Under the pieces are notes generated by a model, which worked only from the letters and a program-made list of their open reading frames with translations, made no database searches and had not been told where the DNA came from. This document shows positions 10,635-21,433 of a DNA stretch of 64,000 nucleotides, one piece after another. Within the stretch, counting starts at the first letter, position 1, and each line of letters opens with the position of its first letter. The position numbers and the translations under genes were made by a program. Origin of the DNA: Blakeslea trispora (Eukaryota > Mucoromycota > Mucoromycetes > Mucorales > Choanephoraceae); assembly GCA_025331445.1 (NCBI GenBank), contig JAIWNE010000055.1:1-64000 (forward strand), written 5' to 3'.

Positions 10635-11278
10635 CTATCTTGATTCCTTGTAAAAAAAAAAGGCTGTCGAGCCATATTAAAAGAGCTACTGCTTAAATAT
10701 CAAATTCTGTGTTACAGAAATCTCAAAGGACTAAAATAAATTTTGCTCACTAGGAGAGCTCTTTTTTGATGTAACAGGCAATAAAATTTGCCTCACTTGA
10801 TGCTTTTTTGAAAGATGAACACCTCTTTTGCTCATAACATAGGTAGGCCCTCAGTATGGTATAGGCTCTTCAGTTGATGATGGTTGATTTTTCCTAAACG
10901 TTGCAATCAAAGCGATTTTGTATTCCGGATACATAGCTTTAGAAGTTGAATTGCCCTAGCCAGATCGAAAGGGGGTAGGGAACTATGTTACTTGAAAGAC
11001 GTTTCAAAAAGCTCGAAAATCAGGGAAAAAATGCAAGCAATTTACTTGAGTTTATTCTCGAGTTTCTTTGAAAGCATTAGCTTACCAGTCTGCCATAAGC
11101 CACCTTACCTAATAGATAAATGGCGGACTTTTATCATCAGGTCGGCAAAAAATGCTCACCTCTGATTAGAAGCGAGTCACTTTCCTTTTTAAGACTTCGA
11201 ATTTGATTTAAATCAAACCGCATAAACTTTCTGGATGTCCCTTCTTTTGTTCTCTTTGTTACAATTAATATCATAATC
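10635..11278. other. Upstream region of the copper ATPase gene
   Basis: About 640 bases without a gene. It is AT-rich with pyrimidine tracts just before the ATG at 11279. It contains two copies of TTTGCTCA, described separately, and a weaker AATGCTCA at about 11151. Confidence 0.5.
10742..10834. promoter_or_regulatory. Two TTTGCTCA motifs upstream of the copper ATPase
   Basis: TTTGCTCA occurs at 10742-10749 and again at 10827-10834, both on the plus strand, 445-540 bases before the ATPase start. TTTGC(T/G)CA is the copper-response element bound by Mac1 in yeast, where two copies are typical. Function here is inferred. An 8-mer of this composition appears by chance a few times in 64 kb, and one more copy lies near 54350 with no copper gene next to it. 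Confidence 0.35.
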
Positions 11279-14200
11279 ATGTCTAAAGACAAAGAGGAAT
11301 CAGTTAATACAAACCCATGTGCTAAAGGATCTTATTGTCTTGTCGAAATCGGAATTGAAGGCATGACTTGCAATGTAAGCTAATGTTGTATTATAAAGAA
11401 AAACAAGTACTAAGCTTTTGGTTTATTTAGCATTGCGTCAATACTATAAGTAAGGCACTTGAGGAGTATCCTGGATCTATAGCTGGATCTGTAGAAGTCA
11501 GTCTCGAACAATCTAAGGCAATCCTTAAATATGAAAATACCGAGAATATGAACGAGAATGACCTTGAGCGTGCCTTTATTGAGCTAATTGAAGACGTGGG
11601 CTATGAGGCGAAAAGACCAAAACTGACATTTATCAATCCATCTGATGAAAAGCAAATTGAAGAAGAAAATGGGATTTTGGAAATAACAGTACCTATATAT
11701 GGCATGACCTGCTCTCATTGCACCAACACTGTTCAAAAGGCACTACAAGCACTTTCTTTTATCGATCCTGAATCAATTGACATCTCACTAGAAAAGGAGC
11801 AAGCTACTATGCTTTATTGCGGCGAAAGTTATTCTCAAGAAAAGCAAGAGATTATAACCAAGATAGAAGACCTGGGATATGATGTGGGCAATGTCACATT
11901 AGATGCTGGACTACCAGAGATAGCCGATCATGAGACGAAATATATGGTACTTTCTATTTCGGGCATGACTTGTCAGCATTGTACTCAAACAGTGTCAAAT
12001 GCCCTGGAAGAGCTACCCGGAACAATTCTTGGCTCTGTCAATGTCAGTCTTGAAAAAAAGCAAGCCAAGTTTTCGTTTGAAGGATCAATGATAAACACAC
12101 AGATCGTAAGCGACCTGATTCATAATTTGGGCTATGATCTCAATGGCAAGCCGCGTATCAAATTGGACTCGGGACGAGAATTCTCCAAATCGTTTGCCAG
12201 CCAAGTCTCCATCAACATGGCTAGCGATCATTCTGCCGTACAATTAAACAACAACTATGATGACGAAGGAAAGCGCAAAGTTGTTATGCGGGTGTTGGGC
12301 ATGACTTGCAAGTCTTGTGTAGCCTCAGTTACAGATGCTTTAGAGAACGAAATTCCTAATGTTCAGCCTGGATCAGTCCATGTTAATTTACAGACAGAAA
12401 TGGCCATGTTTGTTTGTACGAGTCCAGATATTGACTTTATTCATACTGTTGTAGATGAAAGAGGGTTTGATGTTGAAAATGTTCAAATCATCCACAATCT
12501 GATTCCACCCGTGGTTCTTTTGTCTCGTCAGCAGCAACGTCAAGGATCCATTGTTTCTCTTGTATCCGTTGAAAGTCAGACTGTGTCAGTACCACACAAG
12601 GTTCGGTTCCAGATCTCTGGCATGACATGCGCAAGTTGTGTACGTACAGTTGAAGAGGGCTTGAGAAAGCTGCCTGGAGTCAACCCTTCTTCTGTACAAG
12701 TCAATCTTCTCACCCAGACAGGCTCGCTTTCCGTCTATGGCGATTTCATTGACGAAAAATCTCTTACCAAAGCCATACAGAAAATGGGCTATAACGCAAG
12801 CAAAGTAACTTTTATCTCAGAACTAAAGGTGCCTGAGGTCAAGGTTGGTTCAATGGCAGTTTACAAAGCCAGTATGATTATTGTTGGTATGTTTTGCGCA
12901 AACTGTATTGAAAAGACATGTGGTGAATTAAAGAAACTTCCTGGTATTCGCAATCAATCGATCCAGATTGATCTGGAGAGTGGCAAGGCCAGTTTTGAAT
13001 TCAGTGGAGAGCTTGTTACCCGCCAGAAAATCTATCAAGTCATATTGAAGCTTGGCTTTACAGCAGAGAGCATCAAAATTAAAAAGATCGCTGTTGATCA
13101 CCCTTCCGACTCTGCTAGTATAAGAAGCCGTAGCAGTATTCAAATGGTGAATACTCATTTGGTCGTGACTGGTATGACTTGTTCTTCCTGTGTTGCTAAT
13201 ATTGAACGTACAATGATGAAACAAAACGGAGTCGTTAGTTGTCAAGTCAATCTACTTGCAAAGTCTGCAGTCATTCAGCACGATCCTAGCATCATTGGGT
13301 CTCGCTCTTTGGCACAAATGATTGAACAAATTGGTTACAAGGCCGAATTGTCTGGTGACAAACAAGGCGACACTATACTTGAGCAAAGAGAGTCCATGAG
13401 AGAGTCCATGAACAAAGAGCTTGCTGTTCTCAAAAGCAGATTCCTATGGTCACTTTTGTTTGCTATCCCTGTTGTATTGATTGCTATGATTTTCATGATG
13501 GCCTTGCCTGCATCCAGTCCAGTTCACAAAGCTTTTATGAAAGAAATTACTCATGGATTATCTGTCGGGGATCTCGTTCTGTTCATTTTAGCGACACCTG
13601 TTCAATTTTGGCTTGGTCAACCTTTCTATGCAAAGGCATACAAATCCTTAGTATATGCTCATACAGCCAATATGGAAACGTTAGTTGCTATGGGAACAAC
13701 TGTCGCTTATTTTGCTTCAGTCGCTTCGGTGATTGCAGCCATGGTGAGAAAAACTGCCGGTGCTATGAGCCTGAATTACTTTGAAACCTCAGTACTGTTG
13801 ATTACATTTATTCATTTTGGAAAATGGTTAGAAGCTCTTGCAAAAGGAAAAACTGCAGAGACAATCACCAAGTTAATGGATTTGCAACCTGAAAAGGCCA
13901 TCTTGGTAGAAACTCAAAGAGACAATCAGGAATCTTATGTATCTGACGACAGAAACAGTAGTAGAACTGTAGTTGATCGCATCGTTTCTGAAAGAGAGAT
14001 TGAATCAAAGGATATTCAAGGTAAGTCTTTCTAATGTAATGATATAAAAGCTGGGTATCTCAAACATATTTTTTTTTAAAAACAAGTTGGTGATATTTTA
14101 AAGATAAATGCAGGTGGGCGCATTCCTTGCGATGGTAAAGTCTGGAGAGGATCTTCTACAGCGGATGAATCAATGATTACAGGCGAATCTTTACCTGTTA

Positions 14201-16162
14201 TTAAAAACAAAGGTGACAATGTCATTACAGCAACCATCAATTTGAGTGCACCTATCTATGTTCGTGCTGTACGTGTGGGCTCTGATACTACTCTTTCTCG
14301 TATTATCCAGCTTGTACAGGATGCCCAAGCATCTCCTAAAGCACCTATTGAACAGATGGCTGATAACATATCTAGTATCTTTGTTCCAATTGTTATTATC
14401 TTGGCCATGATCACGTTCATTGTATGGCAAGTGTTGAGCATCAAGAACATGTATCCTGGTAGTTGGTTACCTGCAGGTGAAAACAAGACACTGTTTAGTT
14501 TAATGCTTGCTGTGACCGTCTTGGTTATTGCATGTCCTTGTGGTTTAGGTCTTGCTAGCCCTACAGGTAATTTATACGTAGATGATAATTACAAGAAATT
14601 CAATTTAAACATGTATTTCTTTCTTTCTTTTTTTTAGCTGTCATGGTAGGAACTGGTATTGCTGCCAAATATGGTGTACTCATCAAAGGTGGTGGCTATG
14701 CCTTGGAGATGGCAAACAGAATCACTACAGTTGCTTTTGATAAGACGGGTACATTAACCATGGGCAAGCCTCTTGTGACACATCTTTGGATTGACCAGAA
14801 TAACTCAGGAAGCCATGCTGCTGAACAAAAATTAGCTATTTGGAAAATCTTGGGCTGTGTCAGTTCTGTGAGTAACCATCCACTCTCTAAATCTATCGAA
14901 AAGAGATCTCGTCATATTATTAAAACACTGCTGGAAAACCCAAATGCCTCTGATGCTGAGCTTCTTAACAATGATACAACTCGTTTCGAACCAGAACAAG
15001 AAGAGGATAGCGGTGCTGCCGATACGAGCGATAACATGGATTGTTTTGAAGGTGTGACAATCACAAACGCTCAAGAGATACCAGGACGAGGCTTACTTGC
15101 TACCATTACATTATCACAAGACCTTTCAGTCCATCTGACTGGTCGATTACAAAATATACGTGCTCTCAATGTATTTCTGGGAAATCAAGAATGGATGGAC
15201 GAAAATCATGCTCGTTACCAGAACTCATCTCAAGCAAAGACCTGTCATAGTATGTTGACAGACTGGCAAAACCTTGGTCAATCGATTGTGATGGTATCTG
15301 CTTCGCCTGTGTCTGACCATGATAACGAGCCTTCCAGTGCTGACCATCATAAAGAAGGCTGTAGAAATGATTGTGCCTGTGATATTTGCTATTGTGCTAC
15401 AAATTCATTATGTTGTAGTGCTTCAAAAACAATGATGATAGCTCAATTAGCTATAGCCGATATACCTCGTCCAGAGGCCATGCAGCTCATCTCAGAATTA
15501 CAAGCAAGAGATATTGAAGTGTGGATGATAACAGGCGACAACGAACGTACGGCAAACGCTGTTGGCAAGCAATTAGGCGTTTCCTCAAACTATGTCCTAG
15601 CAGGTGTAAAGCCTGAACAAAAAGCTGATAAAATTAGAAATCTACAAAGGAGAGGTATTCGTTCAAATGAACACCAGAGTTACAGTTTCAGTAAACATTA
15701 CAGAAGACTCAGGAAACATGAGACTGCGGTGGTAGCCATGGTTGGTGATGGTATTAATGATTCACCTGCTCTTGCACAAGCAGATGTTGGGTAAAGTGAT
15801 TTTAGCTATATATTTATGAGTATACTCACATGTCTATTAGTATTTCTGTTGGTTCAGCTACAGACATTGCCATCGAGGCTGCTAGTATTGTTTTGATCAG
15901 AAACAACTTGATGGATCTATTGACAATGTATGATCTTTCCATGACAGTTGTCCGGCGCATTCGATTCAATTTTATGTGGGCCTTTCTGTATAACACAATT
16001 GCTATTCCTATTGCTGCTGGTGTATTATACCCTATAACAGGCCAAGGGCTGCCTCCATATATCGCAGGTATTGCTATGGTTGCTTCTAGTGTGAGTGTTG
16101 TATGTTCCAGTCTGTTGTTACGCTTATACAAGGCTCCTAAAGCTACTGGAAAACCTGTATGA
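11279..16162 (+). CDS. Copper-transporting P1B-type ATPase with seven metal-binding domains
   Basis: ATP7/Ccc2-type pump that moves Cu(I) into the secretory pathway for cuproenzymes. Joining 11279-11374, 11431-14020, 14087-14566, 14638-15790 and 15841-16162 gives 1546 residues. Seven heavy-metal domains have CxxC at about residues 31, 126, 213, 325, 432, 521 and 616. The sixth is altered to GMFCANC. The core has TGES, the membrane motif CPC at about 1045, the phosphorylation site DKTGT at about 1090, TGDN and GDGIND at about 1426, then YN and MxxSS in the last two helices, which mark Cu(I) specificity. The usual SEHPL is SNHPL. A Cys/His-rich stretch of about 40 residues with seven cysteines in 18 positions (about 1297-1314) interrupts the hairpin between the nucleotide and phosphorylation domains. 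Yeast Ccc2 has two metal domains and human ATP7A has six. Confidence 0.96.
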
Positions 16163-16339
16163 TATTCACTAGAAACCCTTGTCAATGAGTAGCTACAAGA
16201 AAAAAAAAGACATTACTTTGAGTCAATAAATTTGTTTCAGGTTAATGCAATAAAAAAAAAAGTGAAATCCTTGATGTCTCTATTTTTTATTAGCATCTTT
16301 TTCTTCTCTTTTATCTTTGTTTATAGAATCACAATCAAC

Positions 16340-16639
16340 ATGAAGGCTGAGTTGCTCTTTATCCTGTTTATTCTCCCAACAAGTATTTTGGCTCTCTTTG
16401 GATCTGGAGATGGTCTTATTCTGTATACTTCCGACAAAGGATCAAGGTCTGGTGTTTTAAGTGGTAATCATCGCTGTGCTGAATTCCCGACTTCCTTCAA
16501 AGCGTCTTATGTTCAAAATACTGGCAGTAGCCATTGTGCTATGTGGACTGATGATGGGTGTAAAGGCAATCTTTATGTTGTCCCTGCTCATTATACTATG
16601 CGAGTTCCATCAGAAAAATTCAAATCTGTCATTTGCTAG
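16340..16639 (+). CDS. Small secreted cysteine-containing protein (crystallin-like pattern)
   Basis: Single-exon frame of 99 residues. The start is chosen because it gives a clear signal peptide (basic Lys, then LLFILFILPTSILALF). The mature part has four cysteines, with the pattern HRC, SHC, DGCKGN and a terminal FKSVIC. The spacing GCxGxxxxV ending in FxSVxC resembles fungal small secreted proteins with a single beta-gamma-crystallin-like fold. That assignment rests on pattern only. It sits 178 bases after the copper ATPase stop on the same strand and converges on the F-box gene. Function is unknown; extracellular or wall-associated location is expected. Confidence 0.7.
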   Translation: MKAELLFILFILPTSILALFGSGDGLILYTSDKGSRSGVLSGNHRCAEFPTSFKASYVQNTGSSHCAMWTDDGCKGNLYVVPAHYTMRVPSEKFKSVIC

Positions 16640-16666
16640 TGCGTTTATTGATCTCTCTCTTTTTTC

Positions 16667-18604
16667 TTAATAATAAATTACAAAATCTGTCAGTTGGTCT
16701 AGTGGTACTTTTGAGTTATCTAGATGTAGTTCATAAGGTATTGAGTTCAATTGTAAGGTGATTATTCCTATGATAGGCAAGTAACTACAAGGCATCACTT
16801 CAAGACTCCTTTGTAAGGCATTCGAAGTTTGGTAAACTTCAAATAGATCAAAATACTCTTTCTTTTTGTCGTACAATTTATATACAGGATGTCCAAGTGA
16901 TCCTGCTGCCTTGTCTATGCTATACCAAATTATCTTACATGATTTTGGGGTAACCAATTGAATTCCAATAAAGTCATTCGCTTGAGCTGAGCTCACATAA
17001 ACCAGGCATGAGCTAAGGTCTACTCTAGCTAGATCACTGTACATAAAGTCAAGGTAGCAGTTGTTTGAGATCAGAGCTTTCTGGTACTGTTCTTTTCGAT
17101 CTGCTTTACATTCCTCCAATGAGAGCTCTTGAAGATTTGGACAACAACAAGAGAGGTACCTTGACATTGTTTGGAGATCTTCTATTTTAGATTGGCAAAT
17201 TCTGATTTTCTGCAAGCCAAGCTTTCGGCTGCATTCAAGCAACTCTTGTAATGGGCGACGAGTGACCTGCACGCTTGCCCCAACAAGAACGAAATCCTGC
17301 AGACACAACATGTACTGTAGAAATCGATTGATTAGAAATGAGGTATAGGGAAGTTGACCTGTAAGTCCAGCTGATAATGATAGTTCAAGCGAAACGATGT
17401 ATTGGCATTTAAACAAGTTTGGTGTGGTCCCTGGCCATCCAGGCAGCTGCTCCCAGACATGTAATTTCAAGTGTTTGAGTTGTTTGATTCCATGAGCAGC
17501 CACAAACAACAGAAACTGGCATGATTCAATGGCTTGGTGCACATTCAAGTCAATGGATACATCTTGGATTGAACAGGTAGGCTTTTTGAGTTCGAATGCA
17601 AAACTACTTGAGAATAACTGTGAAATATTCTCACCACCTAAGCTTAATGTTTTAAGCAAAGGTAGCTTTTGAAGCATATGCACTAGAGCGGTCTGCCACA
17701 TCCACTTGGTACCGAACTTGCTACTACTCAAGTTGGTTAGACTCAAGCTTTCCAGACTTGGATAGCTTGTGGCAATAAAGTTGAACCATTTGATTGAGTC
17801 AACATGACCATGTAGCAACAAACTCTTTAACTGTGACGGATGACTAAAAGGAGAGAGATATCTAGGATCTTGCGTAGCTATCGATGATGCCTCTGGACGA
17901 GGTGAGCTGTTACAGATAAACGATAAATGTCGGAGATGAGGTAATAATGTATGTATTGTTTGAAGGCTTTGGGTCATTTCTGATGATGCTCCAGTCAAAC
18001 CATCTACCACTTCCAAAGTCAATTTTGTTAAAGCAGGTAAAGCGTTCAATCGTGTTACTAAACTGTCCAGCTTTTCCCATCGATGCAGAATAGTTAGCTC
18101 TACTAGTTTACTCCCATTGAATGATGTTAGAAATGAGGTGTTCAAATGACAAAAATAGATAGGGGCGCACTGCTGTAATCGATGCCATGGCATAATGGTT
18201 GAGTCAATTGAAAGATGCTCCCATTGGCTAATGTCAAAGTCTAGAATCTTCAATCTTGGGCAAAGTACAGATAAAAGCTCAAGATCGTTCTGCGATATAT
18301 GAACTTCTACATCAAGATTTCTTCTCAAGGTATCATCAGTCAAGCGATGACCAAGGTATAATTCTTCTATAAAAAGCCCAGGGTGATATCCGTTGTAACA
18401 AGGTCTTTCTGAAAGCCGAAGCGACGCAATAAGTCGTCTTAGCTGCGGTCCTGATTGAATGATTATTCTTTTATATAAAGCTCGAAGGAAAATATGATGC
18501 CAGAACCAGCATACATACAAGCAATGATAGTAATCCTTAAATGATAAATAGCTGGAGATCTGATAGAGAACTTCTGATGAAAATCTATTTCGCCTATAGA
18601 TCAT
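16667..18604 (-). CDS. F-box / leucine-rich-repeat protein
   Basis: Intron-less frame of 645 residues, with ATG at 18604 (the open frame upstream of it lacks ATG). The N-terminus reads as an F-box: FSSEVLYQISSYLSFKDYY, then CLYVCWFWHHIFLRALY. Irregular leucine-rich repeats fill the rest, for example LKSLLLHGHVDS and LESLSLTNLSSS. F-box proteins bring substrates to the SCF ubiquitin ligase, with the LRR part binding the target. The substrate cannot be inferred. Such genes are strongly expanded in Mucoromycota, and a possible decayed relative lies at 41366-41596. It ends 28 bases after the convergent secreted-protein gene, so their 3' ends must overlap in mRNA. Confidence 0.85.
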   Translation of the reverse strand: MIYRRNRFSSEVLYQISSYLSFKDYYHCLYVCWFWHHIFLRALYKRIIIQSGPQLRRLIASLRLSERPCYNGYHPGLFIEELYLGHRLTDDTLRRNLDVEVHISQNDLELLSVLCPRLKILDFDISQWEHLSIDSTIMPWHRLQQCAPIYFCHLNTSFLTSFNGSKLVELTILHRWEKLDSLVTRLNALPALTKLTLEVVDGLTGASSEMTQSLQTIHTLLPHLRHLSFICNSSPRPEASSIATQDPRYLSPFSHPSQLKSLLLHGHVDSIKWFNFIATSYPSLESLSLTNLSSSKFGTKWMWQTALVHMLQKLPLLKTLSLGGENISQLFSSSFAFELKKPTCSIQDVSIDLNVHQAIESCQFLLFVAAHGIKQLKHLKLHVWEQLPGWPGTTPNLFKCQYIVSLELSLSAGLTGQLPYTSFLINRFLQYMLCLQDFVLVGASVQVTRRPLQELLECSRKLGLQKIRICQSKIEDLQTMSRYLSCCCPNLQELSLEECKADRKEQYQKALISNNCYLDFMYSDLARVDLSSCLVYVSSAQANDFIGIQLVTPKSCKIIWYSIDKAAGSLGHPVYKLYDKKKEYFDLFEVYQTSNALQRSLEVMPCSYLPIIGIITLQLNSIPYELHLDNSKVPLDQLTDFVIYY

Positions 18605-18928
18605 CAAAAGGTACAAATAGTGAAAGAAGAGAGGAAAGAATGTTCAATGCTACGGCAGGGCTTGTTACGTAGAGAAGCAAACCGTTTTCTTGTATTACAA
18701 TGCAGGTGCATTGATTTCTAAAAATATGCACTGTGTTCAAAACAATAATAATAAAAAAAAACTTGGAAAATATAACAGATAAAAATAGCAGGTGATAAGG
18801 TACATTTGTATATTAAGACAAAAACAAAAAAAAAGAGAGAAAGGTCTAATGCTAATGGTAAAAAAAAAGAAAGATGGAGGGGGGGGGGTATCGACAAGGC
18901 AAACAGTCTTTTTTTTTTTCTCTTTTAC
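18605..18928. other. Intergenic, low-complexity, no gene
   Basis: About 320 bases with A-runs, a run of nine G near 18880 and a T-run, lying between the F-box gene start and the 3' end of the next minus-strand gene. It probably contains the F-box promoter and the neighbour's 3' untranslated region. Confidence 0.5.
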
Positions 18929-20777
18929 TTAAAACTCAACTGTCTTATTTCGAGACTTCATGCGCCAGTTAAAGGAGGCCATCCTTTTCACAAAACTTGT
19001 TGAGGGTGTAGGTACGATCTCCTCTGGGGACTCACTGTACACTCTGTCGGGACCCACTGGCTGCAAATAACCGAATGCCATATCGTCCCCTCGCTTCTGC
19101 TTTACATTCTCTGCCCATGTCTTTGCAGAAGATGCTCGTTTGATTTGCTTTTCCTGTTTCTTGTTCTTGAGACCACTGCCGATTTTGATAAAGGCAGACT
19201 TAGACCGGCTAAGCGTTTTTGGTGGTGGTATGGGAGGTAGTGCATCCACGGCTAGGTGGTTACTTTTACGTTTCGATTTTGTCTTTTCCATCATTGATCT
19301 TCTCTTTTTTGAACGCACACGGCGTACATGTTTCTTATTGCTTTCTTCACTCGTGCTAGAAGGTGGTACAAAATCAGCTGATAAAGGAGGCTCGGGTAAT
19401 GGCTTTTGTGGTATAGGTTGTTCAGTCGTCTCTGAGATGTTTGACCAAGAAGAGGATGAACTGGTAGATGAGTTGACGGTGGATGTGCTTGTCTTTCGAG
19501 ATGCCTTCACTGCTCCAGGTGTAGTGTCGACGTACTGAACCTCATGCATGGATGAAATATCATGGATATCCTTGGGTAGAGGGGGTTGAGGTAATTTTTT
19601 TCCAGTAATCAGGCGAAGAAGTGATTTCTTTTTAGACAGTGTCTTTTCAACAGGGGTATCAGATGGCATAGGCTGTATTGGTGGAGGTGGAGATGGGGAA
19701 GGCTGTGATGGTAATGATACTGTCTCTTTGTCCTTGGGAGGTAATTGTCTATCTCTCAAGGAGGATGATCTTTGAGGTAGTGACCTGACGATCATCTTGG
19801 GCCTCATAGGCGGTTGATAATTGTATTGAAGTTTTTGAGGTGAATTCTCCAATGCGATCTGATCAAAGGCAGGCATCAAGAGAGACATCATATCTAGCGA
19901 TTTTCTGTTTTGAGACTTTCTTTGTGGCTTGAAGGGTAATTCTGGTAATTTGGGTGCCGTATTGACCTTGATATCCACAGAGAATTCCATATCAAACAGA
20001 CTCATGATTTCATTTGCCAAATTTTGAGATACAATATGAGGAGTGATACCTGTGTCACTTGTCCAACTGAATCGATTCTTGTTACCTGCAAACCCGCTTT
20101 TTCTCCTGGCCTTCTTGGCGGTATCATCACTAGAGGTGGGATTGGCAGGCAGAGGTTTATCAGATAAGGGCGAAGTCATACGTGCTACTGGATCGACCGA
20201 TTCTGCCGACAGATTGTAGTTTGGATGAGAAAAGAGTAAATCGTTGGATTGACCTACTCCCAAACCAGCCTGTTGTTGGTAAAGTTGATTGAGTGGTGGT
20301 CTGCTATTTTCTTCTTCATCTTCAAGCCAAAGATCATCATCATCGTCATCATCGTCTTCATCATGAGAATCTTCATGATAAGAGGGTATCGTTTTCACAG
20401 GTCTAAATGCTTCAATTGTCTGTGCATATTGAGCAAATATTTGTTCCAGACTCTCTTGAGTCATTTCGTCCAATGATCTTTTTAAATTACATTAGATTAA
20501 GCTTTTCTTTTTTTAAAAAAATACTTTACTCTGCAGTGAAAAATTGCCATCGAGTCATTTGTTGTAACCATTCGACAGGTGTATTTGTATAGATGTCTTC
20601 CAACATATTCTTGACAACGGCTGTCTTTCTGAGTGAATGAAGATCGGGAGGTGCAAAAGTGAGTTGAGCCAGCTTAAAATTGGAGATAGCTGCTAATTGA
20701 ATAGGATTATGTGAAGCTATTGCATGGCTTGAAGACAAAGGCGGTCTCGGCCTTTTTATTCCTATACTGGCTGCCAT
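18929..20777 (-). CDS. Large mostly disordered protein of unknown function
   Basis: Joining 20777-20530 and 20477-18929 gives 598 residues. The first 80 residues look folded (LTFAPPDLHSLRKTAVVKNM, then TPVEWLQQMTRWQFFTAE). The remainder is charged or Pro/Ser-rich. It has an aspartate run (seven or more Asp), several proline runs that could bind SH3 or profilin, repeated short KKKS/RRKS basic patches, and a basic end (VKRMASFNWRMKSRN). The ATG at 20777 is the first that keeps the frame without a chance hydrophobic leader. I do not recognise the family. A signalling adaptor or cortical scaffold would fit the composition, but that is speculation. Confidence 0.7.
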
Positions 20778-21433
20778 ACTTTCCAAGATGAGATGAACAG
20801 CAGCGAGATGAAGAAAAAAGAAAGAGAAACAGGCAAAACGCAAAAAGAAAAAAAAAAAGATTTCCAAATTATTCTCAGTAACCAAAATGTATTGTTGTAG
20901 TACCAACCTTGTGTTGGTGTAATAAATTATGTGGTAATTTGCTTTACTTGTCTATTCTCTCCCTTTTTTTTTTAATAGATTCATTGTTAAAAGAAAGAGC
21001 TTAACTCTCAAAGCATTGAATTAGCTCGTTCATGCTTTGACTAGAAAGACAAACAAAAAGTACATGGAAGGCACAGTAAGTGTGATTAGACCCTGCCTTT
21101 GCCTTACTTTATAAAACATCATAAATTAATTGATGATGAATGGATCCACACACAAGCACACACACACTTATATTTAAATATAGACTCCGACAAAACTCAG
21201 TGTGTATGTTTATAGTATTCAAATGAGTGTTCTCTGTTTCCCTTTTTAAATCTCGAAAAATAAGACAATCGGTCTATCTGTAGCCATGGCAACTCTCACA
21301 TAGCATTAGATAGGTACGCAAGTATTTACATATTTCCAAACAAGAAAGAAAGAAAGAGAGAGAAAAGGTGTAAATTGAAATATATATATTTCATATAAGC
21401 AATAATAATAAGTAATTTAGAATGATGTATTAC
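20778..21433. other. Intergenic with CA and GAAA-type microsatellites
   Basis: About 650 bases without a gene. It contains CA/AC repeats near 21150-21170 and an AAGA/GA tract near 21343-21365. It lies between the start of the disordered-protein gene and the 3' end of the importin gene. No RNA gene seen. Confidence 0.5.

Noticed and set aside
16683..16760. Sequence resembling a tRNA A box (TTGGTCTAGTGG)
   Set aside because: It lies inside the C-terminal codons of the F-box gene, and no matching acceptor stem or B box can be folded.
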